From Bacteroidales bacterium (GTDB taxonomy: Bacteria > Bacteroidota > Bacteroidia > Bacteroidales > UBA3824), in NCBI GenBank assembly GCA_017417315.1, contig JAFPZK010000042.1, positions 1 to 64,000 of the forward strand: a stretch of DNA of 64,000 nucleotides, given 5' to 3'. A model generated the notes under the pieces. That model saw only the letters and a program-made list of their open reading frames with translations, was not told where the DNA came from and made no database searches. The translations under genes and the position numbers were made by a program. Position 1 is the stretch's first letter; each line of letters starts with the position of its first letter. Shown piece after piece: positions 36,677 through 48,000 of the stretch.

Positions 36677-38410
36677 ATGAAAAAATTTAATATATTAATG
36701 GCAGCGGTTGTTGCAGCCGGCACATTGGTCGGTTGTTCTGAGGATTTGCTCAACGTTAACAACAACAACCAGATGACAACCGACAATTTTGGTAACGATG
36801 CCACGACATTGCAGGAGGCGGTAATCGCTTGTTACAATCATATCCGCATGGAAGGCACTTACGGTCGTGTAGGTTACAATTATGACGTTTGCCGTGGCGA
36901 CGAGGCTTGGAACTCTTCACAGGTTTGGTACTTGCCTTTCGACGACCTCAACACCGAGGTTACAAACGAAATGAACTCTTGGGTTTACCGCGACTGGCTT
37001 TATACGGTAAACGTTTGCAACTATGTTCTTTCAAAAATTCCCGCATCAGGCGTCAGCACCGCATACGACAGAATGAGAGGTCAGGCTTTGTTTTTGCGCG
37101 GTCTTGCATATTATAACTTAACGGGTTATTATCAGGACGTTCCTCTTATCACCGATTATAAAACTTACGGCTCTTTGGAAGGTCTTTATTGCGGCAACAA
37201 CACACAGCAGGAAATCATCGCACAAATCAAAGCCGACTTAACCGAGGCAATTCAACTTCTTCCGAAAAAGGACGAAGGCGGCGAATGGGCAAAAGGACGT
37301 GCTACACAAGGTGCGGCAGCGGGTTTGCTCGGCAAAGTGTTGATGTTCAATCACGAATATTCTGAGGCGAAAACCATTTTGGAAGGCATTATCAACGGCA
37401 ATTACGGTTCTTACGCATTGACAAAGAACTACGGCGACAACTTCCAAGAAGGCACGAAATACGAAAACAACAGCGAATCGTTGTTTGAAGTTCAGTTTTT
37501 GGACAACGGCATGCAGGGAACTGACGACGAATGGACACCCGTCAACACTTCTGCAAACGCTACACAGGGACACGCAATCGAGAGTAACTTTGCAGCCGGA
37601 AGTTTCGGCGGTTGGGCTGACATTTCGTCTTCAACATGGCTTTACAACCTTTTCAAAGCAGAAAAGACGAAAGACGGCAAACTTGACCCGCGTTTGTATT
37701 GGACACTCGGCACTTACGAGACCGATTGGACAGAAAATTATCCCGAAGGCGGTTATGGTAACGTTTATTACACCAACCCCGTTACGGCAGAAAGCAACAT
37801 CGTAACAAACAACAATAACGGCGGTATTCCGATTGTTAAAAACACCAACGCAAGAACGGGCGTTATCAGTGCGGTCGTTACCGGTTTGAAATGCGGTATC
37901 AACCTCCGTATTATCCGTTTGGCAGACATCTATTTGCTTGCAGCAGAGGCAATTAACGAGGTTAGTGGTCCTAATCAAACGGCCATCGACTACATCAACG
38001 TTGTACGCCGCAGAGCAAACCTCAACGATTTGCAGTTGAGCGATTTTGCAAGTGCAGACGCATTGTTTGAGCAGATTGCAAACGTTGAAAGACCCAAAGA
38101 GTTAGGTTGTGAATACGGTCGCGGTTTTGACCTTATCCGTTGGGGTTGGTTTTATAACGACAGCCGCATGGCTCAATTGAAACAGCACGGAGCAGTAAAA
38201 TTGACGACAGACCTTTACACTGTTTACCCTGTTGAGTCTCCTGACAAGACCTCTTACGACAACTACCGCGCAGGACACGAGTACATTCCGTATTATCAGG
38301 GAACTTTGAACGACAACCCGAACCTCGGCGACGGCAATTCAGCGAACAAAAATACGGCTAACACGCCCGACTTTAATGTCCGCAGTGTTATCAGCGGCAT
38401 AGGATTGTAA
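36677..38410 (+). CDS. susD: SusD/RagB family nutrient-binding lipoprotein
   Basis: This is the surface lid of the SusC channel, 577 residues. The lipobox ends at Cys20 (GTLVGC). The N-terminal helices contain LQEAVIACYNHIR, the central TPR helices include RGQALFLRGLAYYNL, and the C-terminal SusD region has LRIIRLADIYLLAAEAINEV, DYINVVRRRANL and RPKELGCEYGRGFDLIRWG. It lies 31 bases after susC. No truncation is seen. Confidence 0.95.
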   Translation: MKKFNILMAAVVAAGTLVGCSEDLLNVNNNNQMTTDNFGNDATTLQEAVIACYNHIRMEGTYGRVGYNYDVCRGDEAWNSSQVWYLPFDDLNTEVTNEMNSWVYRDWLYTVNVCNYVLSKIPASGVSTAYDRMRGQALFLRGLAYYNLTGYYQDVPLITDYKTYGSLEGLYCGNNTQQEIIAQIKADLTEAIQLLPKKDEGGEWAKGRATQGAAAGLLGKVLMFNHEYSEAKTILEGIINGNYGSYALTKNYGDNFQEGTKYENNSESLFEVQFLDNGMQGTDDEWTPVNTSANATQGHAIESNFAAGSFGGWADISSSTWLYNLFKAEKTKDGKLDPRLYWTLGTYETDWTENYPEGGYGNVYYTNPVTAESNIVTNNNNGGIPIVKNTNARTGVISAVVTGLKCGINLRIIRLADIYLLAAEAINEVSGPNQTAIDYINVVRRRANLNDLQLSDFASADALFEQIANVERPKELGCEYGRGFDLIRWGWFYNDSRMAQLKQHGAVKLTTDLYTVYPVESPDKTSYDNYRAGHEYIPYYQGTLNDNPNLGDGNSANKNTANTPDFNVRSVISGIGL

Positions 38411-38440
38411 TTAAATTAACCAATAAAAACGATTTTAATC

Positions 38441-40198
38441 ATGAAAATAAATAAAATATTTTTATATTCGTTATTGACGGCGGGCATACTTTCCGCATGT
38501 CAGAAGACCGACCTTTACGATGTTAACGAGCCGGAGTGGGTTCAAGGCAAAATAGATTCTATTGCAGCGGCAAAGGCAAAGGCAAACAGCGGTGATACCG
38601 TCAACATAGACCTTATGGCAACGACTGTCGGTGCAACAGACAACTCAGCCGGTTGGTGGACGGAATTTTCAGACTATTTTGAAATTTCCTCCGGCAAAAA
38701 ACTCGTTCTTGAATTTACGAACTATTCATCGGGAGCAAGCAACTGGAACAACTGGAACTTAGCCTGTGCTAACGGCAAACGTGATACTGACGGTTACGGC
38801 GAATATTTCGTAATCCGTTCTGACAATTACGGTTGGGGCGGCAGTTTGGAAAACGGTTACGATGCGGCATTGCTCAGCGTTGACTATTTTGAAGAAGGCA
38901 AAGCGGGCGAATGGGCAGACTGGCTTTCAAAAATGAACGGTGCTTCCGTTAAAATGGAAATTGACCACGCTTCGGCAGGACCGACCTACGTTACGGTTGC
39001 GCAAACCGGCACTGACGGCATTGTCTACACGGAGAAATTCACTTCGGAAGGCACAAAAGGCGATCCGATTGTTGTATGGCTTGTTTGCGACGGCAGTCAT
39101 TTTGACATGAAAAAGGCATACCTTGTACCGTCAGAAATTACGGCCATCGAAGACCAACAACCTAAAAGTCTTACCGTAACCGGCGCACCTACGACCTTGG
39201 AAATCGGCGACGAAGATTTTTGGAAAACGGCAAAAGCGGTTGTAACATTTGCTGACGGCACTTCAAAAGAAGTTGACACTGCGGACGTTACATTCAACTT
39301 TATCCCCGACCTGACCACGGTAGGCGAAAAACTCGTTGTTTTGTCATACAGCAAAACCAAACAAGGTAATTTTGGTCAAGCGGTTGCTACGAGTTATAAA
39401 ATGGAAGTTACTGCTCCCATAACGTCAATAGAAATTAGTGCGGCTGCAACGGCATATTATTATGCTCCCGGCACAACGACCCCGCCGTCAAAAGAAGATA
39501 TTGACGTTGCCTCTTTCATAAAAGCGGTAGTCGGCAAAACAGATGGTTCAGACATTGAAATTCCGTCAAGCGATTATAAAGCGGAAATAACGTCAATGCC
39601 GACAACAATGACTGACAAAATCGTCATCACCGTAACTTACAAAGAGTTTAAGGCAACCTTGGAAGTAGCGTTGGAACAGATGAAGTCAGAAAATTATTCT
39701 TACGGCAACATAACCTTAGGTGCAACAGACAACACTGCCGGCTGGTGGGCAGTTCATGCTCCATACGTAAAGATAGAAGCAGGTTCAGGTAAAATCTTCA
39801 CTTTCAAAAATTACACAAGCAAAGCCAATAATTGGAGCAACTTCCTCGTTGTTTTGACAAACGGCAAAGTTGAAGTAAGTGATACATACGAACAGACAAA
39901 TCTTGATGGTTACAAAGAATACGGTGTAATGCGTGCCGACAACTTCGGTTGGGGCTACATTGATGAAGCATCAGTGATTCTCGAATCTAATCATAATTGG
40001 GACTTGTTCTTGGATAATATCAACGGTGCAACAGTTAAAGTTGAGGTTATTAACAAAGGTGCAACAGCAGACGTAAAATGCTCTTGGATTGGAGTTTCCG
40101 ACAACGTAGAATACTATCAAAATTATCTCAATCTCAGTATTGACGGTGATTTGTATTTCTCATTGACAACAGAAGCAGGACACCTCGAAATAGAGTAA
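38441..40198 (+). CDS. Surface glycan-binding lipoprotein with duplicated end modules
   Basis: A 585-residue lipoprotein (Cys20 in AGILSAC) in the SusE/F-like position. Two homologous modules lie at the ends: about 58-215 and 425-585. Each opens GATDN(S/T)AGWW, continues with NW(N/S)N, and has a YFV/YGV-(I/M)R-(S/A)DN-(Y/F)GWG segment. The many exposed Trp suggest carbohydrate binding. Between them, about 240-420, are two Ig-like domains. No enzyme is encoded in this locus, so the bound glycan is unknown; a beta-glucan is a guess from similar Trp-rich modules. Confidence 0.75.
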   Translation: MKINKIFLYSLLTAGILSACQKTDLYDVNEPEWVQGKIDSIAAAKAKANSGDTVNIDLMATTVGATDNSAGWWTEFSDYFEISSGKKLVLEFTNYSSGASNWNNWNLACANGKRDTDGYGEYFVIRSDNYGWGGSLENGYDAALLSVDYFEEGKAGEWADWLSKMNGASVKMEIDHASAGPTYVTVAQTGTDGIVYTEKFTSEGTKGDPIVVWLVCDGSHFDMKKAYLVPSEITAIEDQQPKSLTVTGAPTTLEIGDEDFWKTAKAVVTFADGTSKEVDTADVTFNFIPDLTTVGEKLVVLSYSKTKQGNFGQAVATSYKMEVTAPITSIEISAAATAYYYAPGTTTPPSKEDIDVASFIKAVVGKTDGSDIEIPSSDYKAEITSMPTTMTDKIVITVTYKEFKATLEVALEQMKSENYSYGNITLGATDNTAGWWAVHAPYVKIEAGSGKIFTFKNYTSKANNWSNFLVVLTNGKVEVSDTYEQTNLDGYKEYGVMRADNFGWGYIDEASVILESNHNWDLFLDNINGATVKVEVINKGATADVKCSWIGVSDNVEYYQNYLNLSIDGDLYFSLTTEAGHLEIE

Positions 40199-40225
40199 AG
40201 ATGTTTCATAATTGATAAATAAAAA

Positions 40226-40265
40226 ATCCTCGCAAGATACACACCTTGCGGGGATTTTTTTTTGC
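40226..40265 (+). terminator. Terminator after the SusCD operon
   Basis: AAATCCTCGCAAG pairs with CTTGCGGGGATTT, allowing mismatches, around a loop of about eight bases. A T run follows. Confidence 0.75.
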
Positions 40266-40291
40266 TATTGTCATATTTTGTTGTATCTTTG
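40261..40291 (+). promoter_or_regulatory. Promoter of the transposase-like gene
   Basis: TTTG at 40261-40264, a 19-base spacer and TATCTTTG at 40284-40291. It makes the TTG at 40300 an unlikely start and supports the ATG at 40354. Confidence 0.65.
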
Positions 40292-40353
40292 CGTAGGGCT
40301 TGTCAAGCCGCGCTGACGTGCACGTCAGCAAACACGACATAAAAAGAAAGAAA

Positions 40354-41427
40354 ATGACAAAAGATAATACACCATACCGCCCACACCCCAAATGGCACGA
40401 CTACAAAGCGCGTGGCATTTATATGGTAACACTTGTAGTACAAAACCGCGACCATATCCTCGGAGAATTAAATATGGATGCAAAAAATCCTAACGTAATA
40501 TTAACAGAAACAGGGAAAGCCGTTTTAGAAGAATGGTACAAAACACCTGCTATTCAAGCAAAGCATAATAGAAAAGTAAAAATATTAGCAGCAGTTGCTA
40601 TGCCTGACCATTTTCACGGTGTAATTTTTATAGAAGAAGATATGGACATAAAACTCGGCACAATAATACAAGGCTTTAAAACCGCATGTACAAGCCGTTG
40701 GAGAAAAATCAACGGCATTGTCGGCAGTCTTGATACAGAGAAAACCATAAGACATCTCTCCATCAACCGTCGTCTTGACTACTACTCTACCCTTCCCCGT
40801 ATTAACCGTCCGCTTTTTGATGCCGACTATGATGACAGTATCCTTTATAAACGCGGACAACTTCAAAACATGATTAACTACGTCCACGACAATCCTTTAC
40901 GCGCTATTTACCGTAAACTCCACCCTGAATATTTCCGTAACATTCAACGCATTGAAATCTCCGGTGAAATCTACACCGCTTTCGGAAACCTCTTCCTCTT
41001 GAAAGCCCCGCACAAAATCGCCGTTAAATGCCACCGAAAACACCCAACAACAAAACAACCTTACGAAACAACCGAAGACTTTCAAAAATACCGCTCAGAA
41101 ATCCTTAACGCCGCTGCTGACGGCTCTGTCATCGTTACTCCCGCAATTTCAAAAGGTGAACAAATTATCAAAAACGACTGCTTCGAAAACGGTTTTCCGA
41201 TAATACATCTCCAAAACACGCCATTCAAAACTTACGACAAACCCGAAAAACAACGTTTCGATATTTGCTTAAAAGGCAAACTTCTGATTATCATTCCGCT
41301 AAACATAAACAACATGGGTGATTTCAACGGTGTTAATGCCAAAACAAAATACTCCAATTTTCACAACATGAACACTCTTGCTGAAAATATCGCAAACTTC
41401 TACGGAACAGCAAAAATTAAGGCGTAA
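40354..41427 (+). CDS. Y1 (REP-associated-like) transposase fused to a DprA/SLOG-like domain
   Basis: The frame opens at a TTG at 40300, but the ATG at 40354 is chosen because of the promoter just upstream, giving 357 residues. The N-terminal half is a Y1 HUH nuclease: MPDHFHGVIFIEED holds the metal-binding His-x-His, and NYVHDNPLRA carries the likely nucleophilic Tyr. The C-terminal half (about 200-357) reads FGNLFLLKAP, VKCHRKHP, VTPAISKGEQ, IIHLQN and GKLLIIIP, the pattern of a DprA/SLOG-type Rossmann domain. The fusion is notable. Palindromic repeats begin within its last codons, as expected for a RAYT acting on nearby hairpins. Confidence 0.75.
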   Translation: MTKDNTPYRPHPKWHDYKARGIYMVTLVVQNRDHILGELNMDAKNPNVILTETGKAVLEEWYKTPAIQAKHNRKVKILAAVAMPDHFHGVIFIEEDMDIKLGTIIQGFKTACTSRWRKINGIVGSLDTEKTIRHLSINRRLDYYSTLPRINRPLFDADYDDSILYKRGQLQNMINYVHDNPLRAIYRKLHPEYFRNIQRIEISGEIYTAFGNLFLLKAPHKIAVKCHRKHPTTKQPYETTEDFQKYRSEILNAAADGSVIVTPAISKGEQIIKNDCFENGFPIIHLQNTPFKTYDKPEKQRFDICLKGKLLIIIPLNINNMGDFNGVNAKTKYSNFHNMNTLAENIANFYGTAKIKA

Positions 41428-41527
41428 TACTTACGCCAAATCGTCAAAAAAAAGTGAGATTTGGCGTAATTATCGCCGATACATACGCCAAATCTCTAAA
41501 AAAAAGTGAGATTTGGCGTATGTATCG
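41421..41527. repeat. Cluster of long perfect palindromes (REP-like)
   Basis: Three inverted repeats share the word (T)TACGCC/GGCGTA(A). GGCGTAA-TAC-TTACGCC is at 41421-41437 and contains the transposase stop codon. TTACGCCAAATC (41431-41442) pairs with GATTTGGCGTAA (41458-41469). CGATACATACGCCAAATCTC (41477-41496) pairs perfectly over 20 bases with 41508-41527. The two larger hairpins have nearly identical loops with eight A then GTGA. They could be transposase substrates or an operator for the following gene. Confidence 0.85.
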
Positions 41528-41546
41528 GATATTTTTTTTATATTTG
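41512..41546 (+). promoter_or_regulatory. Possible promoter overlapping the last palindrome
   Basis: TATATTTG at 41539-41546 fits the -7 box; TTTG at 41512-41515 lies within the right arm of the palindrome with a long 23-base spacing. A protein bound to the palindrome would cover the -33 region. Confidence 0.45.
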
Positions 41547-41566
41547 CAGCATAAAAAATTTTAGGT

Positions 41567-41815
41567 ATGGCAAAGAATAACATCATAGGCAGAGTGCAGG
41601 AAATCAGACTGTTGGACGATTTAGTAGCCTCCAACAAGGCGGAATTTGTGGCATTATACGGTCGCAGAAGGGTCGGCAAAACGTATCTGTTACAGCAATA
41701 TTTTGACGGTAAATTGGATTTTTACTACACAGGAATGTTTCAAACCGAAAAAAATGTCCAACTCGACAGGTTTGAGAATCATCCAATTCTGGCGACATAC
41801 AAAACGTTGTGCTGA
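41567..41815 (+). pseudogene. Truncated AAA-type ATPase fragment
   Basis: Only 82 residues remain of a family normally above 350 residues (ATP-binding proteins with a DUF234-like C-terminus). It begins NNIIGRVQEIRLLDDLVAS and contains the Walker A ALYGRRRVGKTYLL at about 29-42. The text continues with family-like LDFYYTGMF and then ends in NHPILATYKTLC and a stop. No Walker B, sensor or C-terminal domain is found downstream, where two hairpins follow at once. It is best read as a deletion remnant. Confidence 0.75.
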
Positions 41816-41843
41816 CTGACGATTTATTTGCGTAAAAAATAAA

Positions 41844-41933
41844 AATCATGCAGATTTATTTTTCAAAAGTAAATTTGCATGATTCTTTTTGTATTTTTAT
41901 CGGGCGAAACCTCACCTTCGCCCGATTTTTCTC
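41844..41933 (+). terminator. Two successive hairpin terminators
   Basis: AATCATGCAGATTTA and TAAATTTGCATGATT form a stem with one mismatch (about 41846-41885), followed by CTTTTTG. ATCGGGCGAA and TTCGCCCGAT form a perfect 10-base stem (about 41898-41926), followed by TTTTC. The pair isolates the large surface-protein gene from upstream reading. Confidence 0.75.
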
Positions 41934-41982
41934 CCCTCTTGTAAATTTTTTATTAATTTTAACATTTTTTCAAAATTACACT

Positions 41983-42012
41983 TTTGTACTTATCATTTTT
42001 TTAATAAATTTG
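41983..42012 (+). promoter_or_regulatory. Promoter of the giant surface-protein gene
   Basis: TTTG at 41983-41986, an 18-base spacer and TAAATTTG at 42005-42012. The leader before the ATG at 42064 is about 45 bases. Confidence 0.55.
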
Positions 42013-42063
42013 CCGTTTTATAGTTAAATTAACAATTTAGAAAATTTTAAAAAGTATAAAAAT

Positions 42064-45000
42064 ATGAAAAGAAAGATTTTTTTAATTTCAGCGAAACTGT
42101 TGTTTTTAATGACGGTTTTCCTAAGTTTTGCGCCGAAAAACGTTTTCGGACAAGCGTTTTTAGTCGGAGAAAATGAATATACTTCACTTTCGGAGGCTAT
42201 CAATGCGGCTAACACTAACGAAACACCTATCACGCTGTTACAAGGCTACACAGTAGGCGATGATGAAAACTTGCCTTCTTTAAAGCAAAGTCTCAATTTG
42301 AAAGGCTTTACGCTTAACCTGAACGGCAAAGCGTTGAGTTTTGGCAACAATGAAATTACGATTACGGGTACAGGCAAAGATGCAGAAGACAACCCCACTC
42401 ACGGAAAGATTACATCTTCAAGTTCAACGGTAATAAATAGTACTTCTGAATTGCATTTAAAAGACGTAACAATCGAAACAACCAATACAACAGAGGATGA
42501 TTACGTTTATTTAATTAATATTAATAACAGCGCGAAAATTACATTGTATGAAGGTACAGTGATTACAGGCGGAAATGATTATATCACCCCGTTCAGAACA
42601 TATAACTATTCTAACGATAAAACCATTGCGTTCGTGGACGAAGATTGTGAAATTGTCGGAGATGAAGATTATGTACTTGATTACGGTGAATACGGTTTAA
42701 ACTTTACAAACTCAGAGGGACAATTTTGCGGAAAAACACTTACCGTTCAAAAAGCGGAATATTTTGAAGCCTCTTACGGCACGGAGAAAAAAATATTCGG
42801 CACATTGGAACGGGCATTAACTGCTGATTACGGTGATGTAAATGACGTTACAGTCACATTAAAACACAATTACAGACGTAATTTCAATTATTTTGACAAA
42901 ACACACGTAGATGCCGGAGACAATACAATTAAATATATTGAACCGCGATATAATTTCACTCTTGATTTTACCCCCGCAAGCATTCTTGATACATTGGCGG
43001 TAAAAATCAACGGCAAAACACTTACAATAAACGGTGACGGTAGCACAAATTTATACGCTCACTTTGAACTTGAAAACGGTGCAACGTTGAACATTAACGG
43101 TGGTAATTACGATTTTTATAACGCAATTGTCCATATCAACAGCGACTGCTCGGCAACTATATCTTCATCAAATACAAACTTTGTAACACTATCAGAAGGG
43201 AATGACGCTTCAGGATTGCGATCTTGTATCCCTTTCAACACATATTATGATTATATCATAAATGACGGCGGTAACTTAACAATTAATGACGGTACTTTTT
43301 CATACAAAGAAAATGAAAACTTACCCTCCGCAAACCGTGATGCAGGTCGCGGCGTATATACGACTAATAACGGAACTACCGAAATCAAAGACGGTACTTT
43401 CACAGGATTTGCAAGTAAACAACCAGACGGTAGTGCATGGAAATACATTAGTTTTCACCCCGCATATATTTCAGACGGTACTATCAACATTAGCGGCGGT
43501 ACATTTTCAGGTTCGGACTGCGGTCTTTATTCCGCAGGGATTGCAAGTGCTGAAATTACCGACGGAGAGTTCTCCGGCTTAGATTACGGTATTAATATTA
43601 ATCAGAGTGATTATGATAATGAAAACCAAAAAGACCGATTCGTTATTAAAGGCGGTACTTTCAAAGGTACTGATAATGGCGGTATAGGTATTTATGCCGG
43701 AGAACTTGGATCAGCAGAAATTTCCGGCGGAACTTTCACCGGAAAACAATACGGTATAAGTTCATATATGAGCCACATATCATTATCCGGCGGTACATTC
43801 AGCGGAGACGAGGCGGCTGTTAACATAGATTATGACAACTATAACGCCAATTTATTAAATGAAGGCTATGCCTATTATGCAAAAGGCTCAGACAACAAAT
43901 ACAGTATTTTGCTCGAAGAAAAATACAGCGAAAATGATCCCTATAACCTTCTTGATGCAGATAATCAAGCCGTAAAAGATGTTAAAGTTGACAAAGCAAA
44001 AATTATTTTCACTCTCGGCAAAGGCGCAAAATATAACTTTGATAATTCCGCCGGCAATACTTTTGACCCGATAACAAACAGCGACGGCAAAACACTTATT
44101 ACCGCTACCCAAGAAAGCGGCAAATGGTATGTTAACACAACTGAATATGTCGTTGACGGTTCTACTTACACGTTAAAAGCAAAAGAAGATGAAAATGTAA
44201 CGATTGAAGTTAGAATTAAGGATTACTTCAAAGGTGTTTTGGAGAAAACATGGTATCGTAGTATTGAAATCGGATCTGATTACATTACAGAATATGTCGG
44301 TCATTACGAAGGAAAATACGGTCTTACTAATCAGATTTCAACAAACATTGATACTGAACTCGAAATTTACGGCAACGGAGAAACAACCGATGAAAATAAT
44401 TATTGGGTATATATTGACGGCGACGGTAAAAAAGAAGTAACACTCGAATTAAAGGACGACAAAGGCAATGTTTACGCATTGAAAAAACGCACGGTAAATT
44501 TTGATAACTATAAACCGAGTGTTACTATCGAATGTGATGGTGTGGCTGTCCCGAAAGTAAGTTCTCATGAATACAATAATCCCAACGAAGTCGTAATATT
44601 ACCTACATCAACAATATCGTTTAAATTTGACGATAGCAAAGACAATGAGGGTAATACTTTGACCGGCGATAAAATAAGCGGTTTTGAGAGAATCGTATAC
44701 ATTTACGACGAGGAAGATAACGAAGGACAACTCCAATCCACAAATCATTTTTTTACCGATTCTACAACAGCCGCTACTGGTATTGAAGCAACGGCATTAG
44801 CCGGTAAAACAGTTGAATATCTTGCTTGCGACCAAGCCGGCAACAGTTGGGATTATGGCGACTCACTAAAAGTAACCTTCGTTTTAGCGAAATTCAAAGC
44901 AACATACAAGGAAAACGGCAAAGATGTCGTAAAATATTTCGGTTCGTTAAGAGCGGCTTTAACTTCCAACAATTATCCCACAACCGTAACCGATATTGCT

Positions 45001-48000
45001 ATCGAACCAATAGATGATATTTCGGCAAATACAAAAGCGGACATAGAAGTTGAAAACAAAAACTTCACGTTTTCGTTAGGAGATAAAACATTCTCTGACG
45101 AGTACTCTATTGTGGTAAAGAGCGGAAAATTGACGATTACCGGAGGTACTTTCGGTGGCTATATCCAAGACGAAACTCAAACAAACGCCGATTGGCCGAT
45201 TTTCACCACTGACGGCGGTACTTTGGAAATAACCGGCGGTACTTTTAATAATAGTGTCGGTTCTGCAATTCTTGTTAATAGCGGTACTTTAAAAATTTCC
45301 GGCGGAACGTTTCACGGAACTAACGGCTATGGTATAAACTACACCGGCGGAAAAGTTGAACTTTCGTCAACCGTTAATGCCCAAGGCGAGGAAACCGCAT
45401 ATCCGACTTTCAGCGGTAATAGCGGTACGATTTATAACTCCCCGCACGAAAACGTTTTGGTATCGGGTTATGCGTTCTATGATGAGGACGGCAAAGAACT
45501 CTATGCCATAAATGACGACGGTTCCATTAATTTAGAACCTTTAAGCCAGTCCGATATACTTGAATTTGGTAAAGTAACCGTTAAGAAAGCGACACTTATC
45601 ATTGAGCCTTCAAGTATTATTGTTGGTAAAGGTGCAAAATACAATATCAACATCTATAACGAGACAGAAAACACTGCGTTTGACCCCGTAAAAGACGGCG
45701 ATAAAACCCTTATTACCGTTACTCAGGAAAGCGGCAAATGGTACGTTAACACAACGGAAAATGTCGTTGACGGTTCTACTTATACGCTCACGGCAAAAGA
45801 TGATGAAAATGCGGCAATTAAAATACAAGTAGTTAAGGATTATTATGACGAGTTATTTGATAATCTCAGAAACGACGGCTGGTATAACGAAGACATTACA
45901 ATAAACCCCGCCGTTAAAAACGCAAATAACAGCACATACGACATTTCTGTCCGTTACGGCAACATTCCTACTCTCAATAACATAACCGCCCAAACCGCTT
46001 ATACTGATTTGGAAATTTTTATTGACGGAACAAAATTAGAGTCAGGCAAAACATTCTCAAATCCTTTGAACGCTATTAAAATAGAATACAAAGACAGCAA
46101 AGGCAATGTTTTGGCAACTTCAAACCGTACTTTAAAAATCGAAACCAATCCTCCGTCAGTGTCAATGAAAGAAACGACAAGCGGCAAAGAAATTCCTATC
46201 ATATATGTAGAAAACGGTACTATCACCGACGCAAACGAATATGAAGTATTTGAGGATACGGAAGTTACTATAACTTTTGACGACACACAAAACGGTACTA
46301 TAACCGACGAAAAACAAATCAGCGGTGTTTGGCAAATTAGATACAAGGTAGACGAAAGTGAATATATCACAGAATCAACCTCTTCCGTTACTATTAAAGC
46401 CTCTGATTTTAAAGGTAAAAATCTGCTTTATTTTGGTATTGATAAAGCCGGAAATTTTTCCGAAACTATGGTAGTAACATTCAAAATCGCGGAAAAAATC
46501 ACCGCTGATGACATTGCCGCACTCCTTAACCTTACCAAAGAGTATGACGGCGGAATTTATGTCAATTCAAAAAGTAACGTACCAATGTATACAGGCGGCT
46601 CACCCGTAAGTTTGGCGTATAAAGGTATTTTCTTAAACTTCTCTTCAACAGGTATTGTATACGACAGTAAAGATGCCGGAGATAAGAAAAAAATTACTGC
46701 AACGCTGACACAGGTTAAATACTCCGATAACATCAACAACATAATCTACGTTGTTGACGGTGCTACGGCAGGCAAAGATTTCGTGATTTCCCAAGACGGC
46801 GGCGAAATCACCGCAAAACCGATTACCGTTACCGAGGGCATCACCGCCGAAAACAAAATTTATGACGGCTCAACGGTGGCAACGCTTAACTTCACAAACG
46901 CAGTAATAAACGGCGTTCTCTCTGGCGATGAAAACCCCGAACTCACTGCAACCGGTACTTTTGAAAACGCAAATGCGGGTGCAGACAAGCCGGTAACAAT
47001 TTCTAACATAACCATTTCGGGAACTTCAAACTATACAGTTGCAGAAAACGGCAATCAGACCACGACAACGGCAAACATTACGGCAAAAGAGATTAAGTTA
47101 CCTTCAATAACAATACAAACCGATTTCGATTATGTATATAACGGCGAAGAAAAAACGCCGTCCATTACTATAAAAGACGAAGATGGAGTTGAAGTAGATT
47201 TGAATGAGTTTACGGTTTCTTATCGTAACAACACCCAAGCGGGAGAAGCAACGATTGTAATTTCCGATAAAGACGGCGGCAATTATATTATGGAAAAGGA
47301 TCATGCTTTCAACTTTACCATTCAAAAAGCCGACCCCGTCTTTACGAAAGAGCCTGAAACTACTTCAACGGGACTTCCTTATACGGGCGAGGCACAACCT
47401 CTTGTAACGGTTGAAGGCGAGACCTCTGACGGTGAAATTTTTTACCGTTTGGGCGAAGACGGCGAATATTCAAAAGACATTCCCACTGCGTTACTACCGG
47501 GCAACTACACTATTTATTATAAAATCACCGGCGACGACAATCACAAAGACAGTGAAGAAAAAAGTTTCACCGTCAGGATTTTGCAGCAGGAGACGTCTTA
47601 CGTTCTCGGCAGAAATGCGGAAGTAAAACTCCCATTCACCGAGGTTGCTGAATATACGACCGACAACAATAACGTTACCGTAGAAAACAACGTTCTTAAA
47701 ACCAACAACAATGTCAGCGACGGCGACAAAGCAGTTTTAACTTCGGAGAAATATATCATTAACGTTTCAGTTGTTGAACCTCTAAAAACCATCGAATTTG
47801 ACGATGTTTGGCATAACGACGACGTTCATTTGAAAGCCCCGGATTTGACGGAGTTCGGCGAAGGTTACGATTTTTACATCAACGGTCATAAAGTTGAAAA
47901 CATCGACGACGAGGTCATCACCGAAGAAGGCGAAAACAATGTCGTTTACGAGGTAAAAGACCCGGAAGAAAATGTTATTTGTCATGAAGAAAGAGTAATA

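Noticed and set aside
41421..41527. Palindromic array as a CRISPR
   Set aside because: Repeats are inverted and too few, no spacers of constant length exist, and no cas genes are near.
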